Origin: Pomphorhynchus laevis
Taxonomy: Eukaryota > Acanthocephala > Palaeacanthocephala > Echinorhynchida > Pomphorhynchidae
Length of the DNA: 64,000 bases
NCBI GenBank assembly: GCA_012934845.2
Contig: WNNJ02002239.1
Span: 1 to 64,000, forward strand
Direction: 5' to 3'
The notes beneath the pieces are model-generated. The model saw only the letters and a list, made by a program, of their open reading frames with translations. It did not search any database and was not told the DNA's origin. This document shows positions 11,240-20,617 of this stretch, piece after piece. Position numbers and translations under genes: made by a program. Every line of letters begins with the position of its first letter. Within the stretch, counting starts at the first letter, position 1.

Positions 11240-12430
11240 TATATGCAAAGAGCTTCTAAACCTGATTCAATAACATGCCATCGTATCTCAATGTCTTTAC
11301 TAGAATAGTTGAATGATGTTCCTAATGTCGCCTATCGTAATGCGTCTGCATCAATTTGTTGCCAAGTTCTTTACCACAGATTTGCCACTTTTGGGATCAT
11401 ACACACAGGAAAATAATTGATTAAGATCATGCAATGATAGCTCAATCTAATGGGACTCTGATAGCTCATATTATCCACATTTATAATCAATTAGTAAAAT
11501 ACCAGATCTAGACAACATTCCTGGTTTTGCGCGAAACTGTTGGGCGACTGCATGTTTCTCTAACATGAGATCATTTGTATCACATCGTACTTTGAAGAAT
11601 CACTATCCAAAATATAATTCCCGATGTGACCAGCTGAGGGTATATTAAAATCGCCAACTAATAGATATTCTTCAAGCTCGGGAAGTGACTAATTAGTTTA
11701 GAGAATTCATGATTTAATACGGATGATTGCGGCGACCTGTAGCACACGGCATTATCTATGGGATCTTCTAAGTGTGATACAATAACTGAGATAAACTTAC
11801 ACGTACCCAGTTCATCGTTAAAATCACGAGTGGAAATATTTAAGGATGTCTATAATATAGAGTGCAGCACCTCCAACCATTCATGAATCTCTATCAGCTC
11901 TGAACAAATTATAGCCCATAATAGCAATCGAATCATCGGAGATATCACTATTCAGTCATGTTTCAATGAGAGCCAGGATCCTTGGTTCAGCTGAAATGAC
12001 CCATGCCTTGTTCATCAAATTTTGGTAAAATATACCTTAAATTAGTATATGCGACACTACTATCAGAAGCAGAGGCAATAGAATAGTAATGTTGGATGTG
12101 ATATGAATGCGATCTAGATTTCTTAATTGTAAAAAAGATTTAATTAAAGAACTCTCCGAACTTATCAACGCACGAATGGTCGCCGATGAACTACCAGGAA
12201 ATTTTGTATAATTAAATCAATATCCATTCGATCTTCTAAATGCTAGATTAGCACGAGCATTATTAATCAACAATATTTCCTCAACAGAGAGATCTCTAAA
12301 TATTTTTGTCGTCTTACCTTTCAAGCGATAACCTCTAGCTAAAATTGCTCTTGTATTTTCTGCATAATCAAATACTACTTTAAGTAAACGTAGTTGATCT
12401 TGTGCTAACATCACACGTTACTTGCTCGCA
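11240..12430 (-). mobile_element. CR1-like LINE fragment: ORF1 C-terminus and endonuclease
   Basis: On the minus strand 12414-12217 reads LRLLKVVFDYAENTRAIL and GYRLKGKTTKIFRDLSVEE, the conserved C-terminal domain of the CR1 ORF1 in this window. It is followed by endonuclease pieces: AVCYRSPQ near 11730, VGDFN-type residues before PSAGHIGNYIL near 11620, and ECCLDLVF near 11510. Many stops and shifts make this an old copy. RT is absent; the neighbouring fragment at 12431-13620 has RT but is a different, abutting piece. Confidence 0.7.
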
Positions 12431-13620
12431 AATATGGTTGAATTGAACTTAATTCGTTAATGCCAGAATTAAGCCTTAATGAAGTACTCACTTGTTTGAA
12501 AGTGATTTCCAAGATATCAATTGATGTAATGATGATGCTCTTCGTGAGAAATCTCCTAGTCGAAGCATATATCTTTCAAATTGCGAAAATTACGCATATG
12601 CCCAAAAACCTGAGTTTATCGCGATATAGAAGAATCCTTAATGAATGCATATGTCATGTTGTCCCATGCAGCATGTTTTTAGATTAATCAGATTTATCAA
12701 TCGTTCTAGGGCATTAAAATTTATGTATATAGTAAATAACTGAGAACGACAGTATTTACAAGTGATTTAAATAACCTTGGATTCTAGGAATAAATATTTG
12801 ACGAATCAGACTAAACATACCAGTGACTTTGGTTATAACATGTGAAACTAATTCGATGGCCTGATCACCTAGATAAGATGTTAAATTTTGAACATGATTG
12901 CGTTCTCGCATACGCAAGTAATTAGATACACTTCAAGATATTGACAAACAAATCGCTAGAACACACTCAGAAAACCTTTTGATATCTTATTGAATAATAT
13001 AAATATCTAAATGTGATCTATTTGATCTCAAAATTTTTAGATATTGTGGTACATCAGGACAAGAGATTATATCGATAAGTAAGATAACAATTAACACAGA
13101 TTCGATAAGAGTGATGTGATGTTTAATAATCTAACCAATAAATAATAATATAATCGATATTCAAGAACAATTTTCAGAATCAAGATGTAATGCAGACACA
13201 AGTCAAATGATTTCAAGAAATTACAAAATGTACGTTGATATTTAAATCTTTCGTCTTCTAGGTACTCAATAGATTTGTGATTTTGGAACAATTTTTCCTT
13301 TTGACATGTTGATTTTGGCTTATAAACTTATTAATCTTTAGGTAGTTGCTAATTATACGACACAATATTCGCTTTAATACACGACATAAGTCAAACTTAC
13401 AGTTCTGAGATTTGTCACATAACATCGATCGCCTTTTTTTAACAACCTTGTGATATAGCGTTTCCGCGCATCTGACACTATACCAAAGTAAACTAAAGTA
13501 ATGAAAATTTATGATTGTAACTAAATGATTACAACTTATATGTTTGAAAATACATATGTAATCCTTCCTTAGTAACGCCCGTGTGCAGTGCGCATTGGTC
13601 AATATTTATCTGAGCACTAA
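12431..13620 (-). mobile_element. CR1-like LINE fragment: RT and C-terminus, highly decayed
   Basis: The minus strand reads CRVLKRILCRIISNYLKINK and a following NQH (13450-13290), which matches the RT segment that in intact copies reads VLERL...NPAQHGFRKG. Next comes a decayed motif A region (FDLCLHYILI near 13200) and then a C-terminal piece (HVITKVTGMFSLIRQIF near 12860). The frame is broken throughout, with AT-rich drift, so it is one of the oldest LINE pieces here. It lies end to end with the ORF1/endonuclease fragment to its left. Confidence 0.6.
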
Positions 13621-13674
13621 AGGTTATGTCAATAGCCTCACTACTACCATATTATTATTAATTGACAACGAATT

Positions 13675-13686
13675 GAGCCGAGGCTC
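13675..13686 (-). promoter_or_regulatory. CR1 3'-terminal stem-loop
   Basis: On the minus strand GAGC-CTCG-GCTC is followed by AATTCGTTGTCAATTAATAATAATA, where the element ends. The same arrangement, a short GAGC/GCTC-type stem and then TAA repeats, recurs at 30484-30495, 44879-44890 (AAGC-CCCT-GCTT) and 51032-51042. I infer an RT recognition element by analogy with other LINE tails. Confidence 0.6.
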
Positions 13687-13753
13687 TTTACAAGTTGCTT
13701 CACAAAATAAAAAAAAGGATAAGAATCGTTTTGTCCCTCCCTCATCAGATAAA

Positions 13754-16545
13754 CTACTGAAAATCCCACCGTTGTCTTGAGAAGGAAGGGTCATCATCCA
13801 GTAGGGCGCAAAAACTTGAAGCAGTAGACGACAAAACGGTCGCACTCTGAAGCGAATTCCAAGATCGTACGACTCGTTTGGCAAAGCAGGAAACTGCATG
13901 CATGTACCTTTGTGTTTTCAGCATCAGGGGGTGTCCGCGAAGAGAAGGTTGACCTCTCAGTTGCAGTAGATGTGACAGTGGATGATCTTTAGTATGCAGA
14001 ATTTTCCAAACAAGAGAGAGATCTCGCTTGTCACGGATATATCGCAGACAAGGCATATTTAATATCTGGAGGCGTTTCGCGTAGCCATAAATATGCAGCC
14101 CTGAGACTAATTTAGTTGTTGATCTGAACACTTTCTCTAATGCACGACGCTCATAAGTAGTTTCGGGATAACAAGCTGGCGATGCGTATAAGATATGGCT
14201 CAAGAAAAACGCATTTGCTAAGGTATGGTAACATAACGGATCTATGCCTATCAGAGCTCGACGAGTATGTCCTATTAAGCGTTTTGTGATGCAACACACG
14301 TAGTCTGAATGCTTTCGAGTGGATAAGTCAGCACAAACCCAAACTCCCAAATCTTTATATGAGTTGGTTCTTTCGATACTAATTGAACCAAACTGGTACT
14401 CACCTCCAAGATGATCACATGATCTTCGTGATATACGCATACATGTACATTTAGCGGAATTGATCCTCAAGTGATTTCGTATAGACCAATTGGATATAAC
14501 GTCGACGTCGCTTTGTAAATGCTGTTTGTCAAGATCGGAAATAATAGGTCGCCAAACTTTAAGATCATCTGCATATAATAAACTGAATGAACTGATATTT
14601 GGTATCAAATCGTTGATATAAAGACTGAATAAGATGGGACCCAATACACTTCCCTGTGGAACACCTAACAACACTGGAAATGGACTCGACAGCGACTCAT
14701 TTACTCGTACGACACTTTGTCGGTTGGAAAGGAATACACGAATCCAGTTTATGATCCTCTTATCAAGATGAATGTGCTCCAACTTCTCAATAAGACGCGT
14801 GTGATTAACTGAGTCGAACGCTTTTGAGAAATCAAAGAAAATGACATCAACTGGTATGCCTTGATCATAATAGTGATACCAATTTTCACGTGCATGTACA
14901 AGATTAGTAGTCGTGGAATAACCTTTTCGGAAGCCATGCTGTGCTGGGTTCAAAATTTGAAATCTATTTAGAAATTCTATTATTCGTCGCTTAATCAATC
15001 TTTCTAGCACACGACAACACACGCAAGTGAGACTAATAGGCCTATAATTGTCAATGGACGAACTATCCCCTTTCTTATAAATAGGACAGATGATGGAATT
15101 CTGCCAATCAGAAGGAACAACGCCAAAAGCAACAGACGCAGAGAAAATATTGTAAAGCGGATGACATATTATGTCAGCGATGTTGCGCAGATATACTGGC
15201 GGTAAGCCATCTGGACCCGCACCTGCTTTGCATTTAAGTTTCCGAAGCTCTTGGAGAACATCATCACATCGGAAGAGGTCGCTGGTGTCATCTCCGGGCG
15301 ATTCAAATGTACACGGATCACCCATTGTCACATCCTTATGGTCAAGATTCAAAGAATGGAAATGATTTCTAAACATATTTGATATCTGCAAAGAATCAGT
15401 TATGAATTTCCCATCGTCACGTTGAATACAATTTATAGGTTTACAGCGCGTATGCTTAGCAGTCACATACCTAAAGAAAGAGCGGGGATCACGGTGACAG
15501 TTTATACTTAGCTGATTTTCGAAAGATCGCCTACCAGTTCGCTTCATGGACGTAACGAGGTTTCGCCATTTCTTATAAGTGCTGAAATTAGCTCTGTCTT
15601 TACGATAGTTATTAAAGGCCTTACGTCTCATCTTTAAAGCATGTTTTATGTCGCTATTAAACCAAGGCGGTGAGATCGATGTCAAACAGTGTTTACTCTG
15701 AAGAGGTGAGAAACGATTAAGGAGGTGGTACAGAGTATCCCTGAAAAACTGCCATGAATATTCGACGCCAACATCAAAAGCATCCAACCACTTTACCCCA
15801 ACGAGATATTTATTTACTAGAGCAAAGTCAGTTCTAAATGGGTTTACAGACGACGTCGGATTTACGCCATGTGAGTAGACATCGCTCAGACCAATCGAAA
15901 TGACTACATGATCTGAATGACCTATTGGGTCCAGATAGCTTAATCTATCAAGAATGTCATATGGTACAGTAAGGCATAAATCCAAAAGTGAATGTGAATC
16001 CTGTGAAAATCTTGTACTCTGACTGACATGTTGCTTAAGAGTCAAGCTGTTTATTAAGCCAAGTAGCTTCAAACTCTCGACATCCGAGTCATTGGAAGTG
16101 TAATTAACCCAATTGACAGATGGCATGTTGAAATCACTGAGTACAACAAATCTATCGCAATAACTACTTCTCTCCATTAAAGCAGCTATGCTATCTGCGT
16201 TTGATCTTGGAGAACGATACATAGTCAATACCGTTATTGGGTGTTGACAATATAGCCTAATACACAATGCTTCATTATGGTTAATAGCATCACTAAGAGT
16301 TTCAATTACTCGGAATTGAAGCCTATTAGAGATATACGCGATAACACCTCCTCCAATTTTCCCTGTTCTATCACTTCTACTTATGTTGTATCCCTCAATG
16401 AATATCTACGTCTGCTATTGACGAACCAAGCCAAGATTCTGTGAAAATACCTACATCTGGTACGATATCTTGAAAGAGACATTTTATTTCATCTAACTTA
16501 TTAAGTAGACTACAAATATTCGAGTAAATGATTTTTAAACCACCA
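13754..16545 (-). pseudogene. CR1 ORF2: endonuclease + RT, nearly intact
   Basis: The open frame from about 16403 to 13754 is uninterrupted for about 880 codons; a single shift near 16405 separates it from the first endonuclease strand (NVLYSN-type start and ITESW-like FTESWL, 16545-16410). Endonuclease motifs: TMYRSPRSNAD, VLSDFNMPSVNW and IGHSDHVV. RT motifs: YRPISLTCVCCRVLERL, QHGFRKGYSTTTNL, VDVIFFDFSKAFDSVNH (A), GVPQGSVLGPILF (B) and LLYADDLKVW (C). All catalytic residues I can see are present. The C-terminal region ends PSFSRQRWDFQ. This is the most complete CR1 polymerase in the window and a good reference for the broken copies. Confidence 0.88.
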
Positions 16546-16648
16546 TTATTTGTGCTCAACTTGAAGGAAAAATCGCGAAGAGATTTTCGAAATTCACGAA
16601 TACACCGATCGACATTGAGGCAAGGTGAAACAGTGAATATTTCACGTC

Positions 16649-17829
16649 TTAGGCGGAGGGCGCCAAAGTGGTAAGAAGGCTTGCAGGATTGATCACATCT
16701 GACAGTCCCTTCCAATGAATATGTAGACGCCTCCGCACAACTCGAAAATTTTGTATTGTCAAATTCTTTTCACCCAACTCTAATCGACATGCTAACTCTG
16801 ATTTAGCCTCTTTCAAACGTAATCGATCAGCTATGCTCAGATCGTGTAGCAGACGTATACTCGACCCTTTCAAACGATATGCGCAGTTAAAGATTATGTG
16901 AATAATTTCAGCGGAGTTGAACACTACTTTGAGCAGTCTGGGTCTCAACTCATTACATATCTTACCGAGACGAAAAGCGGCCGTATCTTCATGCTCTTAA
17001 CAACTTCGTCTTGACATTCATGCAATACCACCAAAAGAATGGATTGTAGATGTCCCAAGTCGTCGTCTAATCGTGCCTGGCTATTTATAGCGACAGATTC
17101 CTTTACGTTTGCAATAATTAAACACTGTTCACGGTTATGAAAATCTTCCCTTATTCGAAGTACCTGACGAGAGTCATATGCAGATGTCATGCTATTAAGT
17201 GAAGGAGTGTCTTGAGAGTTAATCACATTTGCTTTTGAAACACCTCTAAGAAGTACAGACCTAGTCATGCCTACATCATGTTGAATGTTACCTGGCGTCA
17301 TTATTGAGGATTTTATGGATTCATGTTGAGGTTGTGCGGTTATTACTGAGGATCGTCGTCGCGATATTTGCATTTGCGAGTTGTGAGCCATTTCTGAGGG
17401 GACAGCAGATACGTTCGGTTCGTCGTTATCCACCCGGTTGTTATTACTACCAGACTGTGATTTGGGGATGTTAGCCAAGGTAGCACGTTTGTGTAGGTTG
17501 CATTCAGCTGATACGCATTCGGTAGAAGCTGCGTTTACCGGGATAGATCCATTTGGAACTTGACCAAATCCGTCACACTGCAATACCTTTTCCAATTGGT
17601 TTAAACGTTCAACCAACACATTGATTTGCTTCGCAGCACAAAATCCGCAATAGAATGGTGGCCCGTCACCGGTATCATCACCAAAATCACAAATATGTGT
17701 TACCGATGTCCAAATTTGACAACCGCTAGTTGAACATTCCACTTGTACACTCTCGAATTTCCTGTTGTTGTCGGTATCCCCTGAGTTTGCTTGCCTACCT
17801 CTTGATACATTTTTCTTCTTGGCACACAT
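16649..17829 (-). pseudogene. CR1 ORF1 protein (Cys-finger RNA-binding protein), one frameshift
   Basis: ORF1 products of LINEs bind the element RNA and form the particle. The first part (17829-16945) starts MCAKKKNVSRGRQ, basic and typical of RNA binding. A PHD-like finger follows: VECSTSGCQIWTS, C, then FYCGFC, near residues 30-70. Next is a short coiled-coil-like LVERLNQLEKVL, then a long Ser/Thr/Asn linker. After a shift near 16960 the next frame gives RPRLLKVVF, YRLKGSSIRLLHDLS and NLTIQNFRVVRRR, the C-terminal domain shared with all CR1 copies here. The start is the first ATG after the 5' UTR repeats. The only visible lesion is the one shift. Confidence 0.8.
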
Positions 17830-17884
17830 TATCAGGATTCTCGATTCGTCTTTGATTGTTCAAATATAATTGAACAATTATTGT

Positions 17885-18090
17885 ATGTATTTTATTGTAA
17901 GAATTTTAATAACCAAGACTTTTTAACTCCGTTGAAGTAATCGTTGTTATCGATGTAATCGTTGTAAACGTTGTAATAGTAGTAATCGATTGTAATTTGT
18001 GTAAATAGTTATTTGTTAGCAGCTTAGAATTTCAAACTTGTATAGAACTGTATTTTGTAAGAGTTTCAATAACCAAGACTTATTTTAATA
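17885..18090 (-). repeat. Partly duplicated CR1 5' UTR
   Basis: AAGAATTTTAATAACCAAGA at 17899-17918 and a near copy (AAGAGTTTCAATAACCAAGA) at about 18059-18078 lie about 160 bp apart. The DNA between them holds degenerate GTTGTAATC units (17931-18000). Tandem 5' UTR units act as promoters in some LINEs; that role is only an inference here. Confidence 0.5.
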
Positions 18091-18134
18091 TAGACAATCG
18101 GTCTGATTACAAGCTTAAACACACAATTTGTATG

Positions 18135-18387
18135 TTATTTATTGTATGTTTATTAGAAACCATATGATAATGGTATCACCGCTGATCTAATATCGAAGTA
18201 TATTATGTACGCGGATGATTTAAAGATATGGTGAGGAATTCGCGATCACTCAGATGCTAAAGCATTACAACTCGATCTTGATTCTATTAATAAATAATAC
18301 GCTTCTTATGGGCTTTTGATTAACATTGATAAATGCACTCATATGCAGATGGGTTCGCTAATTATTAACGCATCATATTATATAGGT
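18135..18387 (+). mobile_element. CR1-like LINE, RT fragment (left half)
   Basis: The plus strand reads YIMYADDLKIW (RT motif C), then LQLDLDSINK and LINIDKCTHMQMGS, the usual CR1 RT end. It stops at an inserted L2-C (18388-19231). The matching right half begins at about 19232. Stops are present, so it is a dead copy. Confidence 0.75.
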
Positions 18388-19231
18388 CGAATAATTTCGA
18401 GTGTAAAGGAGAAGGGAATAAAATGATCTTAAGGAAAAGGATCATCTTTAATATCATTAAGGATTATCCTTAATTAAGGATAAGGATTATCCTTAATTAT
18501 TATTAAAGATAATCCTATCGTATACATCTACTCAATCATTATACCTGTCGTTAATGATATCGTATTCCTCGGTTTCCACTTTGACATTCTATTAAGCCAT
18601 TATTTTCCGATAAAGTCTGCTCCTCGTCCCAGCTACTCCGTAATATTCGCCGCATTCATAGGTTGATTGATTTTCGCTTTTTTTCCTTTTGTCCACCCTT
18701 TTATTTTTCCAAATCGATTATTGTCATAGCCTGTTCTCCAACTATCCCAAAACTACTCTCGAACGTATTTTAAACTCAGCCGTTCGCGTTTTCATACGTC
18801 ATCGCCGTTTTAACCACATATCTCAACATATTTCAATATTTCCTGGCTTCCCACAATTAGTCATCGTGTTCAGTTTCTTTTGATTCTCCTGACCCATCAT
18901 GTAATGCATCGCAATTCCCCTTCATACTTACATATTCCATATCTCGATAAATCTCGTCCAGCTTATTTATCCTTAAGATCATCTCATTCCCTTCTCCTAT
19001 ACACTCCAAATTATTCGACAAATTACCGTCTTCGTTCCTTTCCTGTTGCTGCTCCTCTTGCTTGGAATTCACTCCCTTCGTACATCCGCTCATTTTCCTT
19101 ATTCATACTAGTTAAAATTCGTTTACGGGATTATTTTTTTCAGTTTGTTCGTTTTTATTTCATTTTTAGTGGGCTTGTAAGCGCGCCGTTGACACGCATT
19201 TGACACTCAAAATAAATTTATTTTTTAAGCT
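18388..19231 (+). mobile_element. L2-C LINE, short 5'-truncated copy inserted in a CR1
   Basis: The body (about 18520-19231) encodes the L2 C-terminal region in shifting frames: VVNDIVFLGFHFD near 18550, then YLDKSRPAYLSLRSSHSLLL and FPVAAPLAWNSLPSYIR (18950-19090). It ends with the L2 3' terminus (GTAAGCGCGCCGTTGACACGC near 19177 and then AAAATAAAT). The 5' junction is odd: 18388-18434 is an inverted copy of this element's own 18971-19018, followed by an imperfect palindrome at 18439-18515. Confidence 0.8.
18439..18515. repeat. Imperfect palindrome at the L2-C 5' junction
   Basis: GGATCATCTTTAATATCATT at the left faces its near complement at the right (ending TAAAGATAATCC), with AAGGATTATCCTTAATTA units in the centre. 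It matches neither the CR1 nor the L2 consensus seen elsewhere in the window, so it looks like filler DNA made when the L2-C inserted, or an older palindromic target. Confidence 0.6.
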
Positions 19232-19812
19232 AACATCTATATCGTATGCACCGACAAATTTGATGATTAGGGGATAGTCTCATGTAAAACTCTCGACATG
19301 GGTCAAAATGTTGCTAAAATATCTTCATCCTGCCGTCGTACTATCAGCATTATTAAACATTCGGAAACTTAGATGTTCGTAGCTTCCGAATACTCTATCG
19401 CACGCTTATATAGTCGCATATTCTTTACACCTCTCCTGCAACATTTCCACTTTTGCAAAATATTTAGCGTTATATGATTCAGTGCTTAGATTTACAACAA
19501 AGCTAGTTTCTGCTGTCAAAGGTTTTTCATTTGATCTTAAACTCAGGACCCTTGGAATCTTATCGATCCATAAAATTCTGATCATTGATAATATGCTGCT
19601 GCGGAAAACTATCACGTCATCGTTCCACCCTCTCAATCATCTATTTAGCCTATGTGATTCCAAAAAGCTGAGAGGACATATATTGATTATCAAACATCAC
19701 CGAAAGGTACATTGATACCACCGGTATATTAGATAACGTGTAGTGAATCAATAGAATAGATTACTATCTGTGGCAATTGATAGTCAAAGCAACAAAGCAT
19801 TCCGTCGAGCAT
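19232..19812 (+). mobile_element. CR1-like LINE, ORF2 C-terminal part (right half)
   Basis: This continues the CR1 interrupted at 18387: DMGQNVAKI and RRTISIIK (19290-19360), then LRFTTKLVSAVKGFSFDLKL (19483-19545), HPLNHLFSLC, KKLRGHILIIKHHRKVH and NKAFRRALL (to 19815). It matches the C-terminus of the minus-strand CR1 at 30567-30986 block by block. Frameshifts are frequent. Confidence 0.75.
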
Positions 19813-20576
19813 TATTAGAAGAAAGGATACGGATGAGAGAACTGAAAGAACTACAAACACCTTTATATAACGAAGAACGAAATATAAGGATTCAGGATTT
19901 TTGCATTATTCACCAAAAGCGAAAACGTTGGAAGCATATTCCACTAACTTTGTAATAATCAATACTGATTCAATGCAGTCATTTAAAGAGTTCGGTAATA
20001 AAATAGTTAAGTTATCTCCGCTACTGCATGTCAAATCTCGAAATTTGTCTCATTCAAAAAAACAGCATTTTCAAACCTATTTTCAAACCTATTTTCAAAT
20101 ATCCTATCATATATTATACAAATGCACAGATCTAGTAGACAAGAAGATATCACTCTCAATAATGATGCAGCTGTGTACGGGGCAGATATACTACTAATTA
20201 CCGAAACATGGTGCAACAGTTCTAATGTAGATTGTGCAAATGCTTAAGAATTTCAGTTGCACTCTTGCTTTCCTAGAGAAAGGAGAGGTGGTGGAGTTGC
20301 CGTATATGTTAGAGAAAGTATCGAATTCTTATCACGAATATTGTCCTCAGAGATCACATATGACGTAGAGTACTTAGCTGTTCATTTATCTAAGTCAGAT
20401 AATCACAGATCATTTTTACTTGTGATAATTGTTTCATATTGTCCTCCTTCAGGTAAATCAGGCATAGTTGTTGAAGTTTTGGAAGCATTAATTAGAGAGT
20501 TAATGAACACCTATGATTATGTAATACTTGCGGGTGACTTCAACCAAGTTAAATTTGATCTTCTAAATCATATAAT
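19813..20576 (+). mobile_element. CR1-like LINE: ORF1 end and endonuclease start
   Basis: Directly after the previous copy's C-terminus the sequence reads EERNIRIQDF (ORF1 end) and then an endonuclease N-terminus: LITETWCNSS near 20195, RRGGGVAVYVRES (20284-20322), IIVSYCPPSGKSG and VILAGDFNQ (20520-20550). The copy is cut off at 20576 by the inserted L2-B/L2-A pair. I did not find its RT beyond the insertion. Confidence 0.7.
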
Positions 20577-20616
20577 TTATTTAACGTGGCAAATGCGTAC
20601 AAGCTGCACGCTTACA
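20577..20616 (-). mobile_element. L2-B tail remnant (outer part of a split copy)
   Basis: The complement reads the L2 terminus: a GCGTGC-AGCTT-GTACGC stem (20595-20611) and then ATTTGCCACGTTAAATAA. It belongs to the L2-B copy whose body resumes at about 22793; an L2-A is inserted between them. Its stem has a G-T pair at the position that differs between A and B. Confidence 0.75.
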
Positions 20617-20617
20617 T

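Larger units (their letters stand above)
13645..18130 (-). mobile_element. CR1-like LINE, near full length, best preserved autonomous copy
   Basis: It runs from a repeat-bearing 5' UTR (17830-18130) through ORF1 (17829-16649) and ORF2 (16545-13754) to a 3' tail with a GAGC-CTCG-GCTC stem (13675-13686) and TAATAATAATA. Only about two frameshifts are apparent: one near the ORF1 C-terminal domain and one near the start of the endonuclease. Length and content fit a complete CR1-type element. The plus-strand CR1 piece at 18135 begins where it ends. Confidence 0.85.

Noticed and set aside
20577-20616. 5' inversion (twin priming) of the L2-A at 20617
   Set aside because: The inverted tail is L2-B type, with the B-like AGCTT loop, and joins exactly to the minus L2-B resuming at 22793. 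A nested insertion explains it fully.
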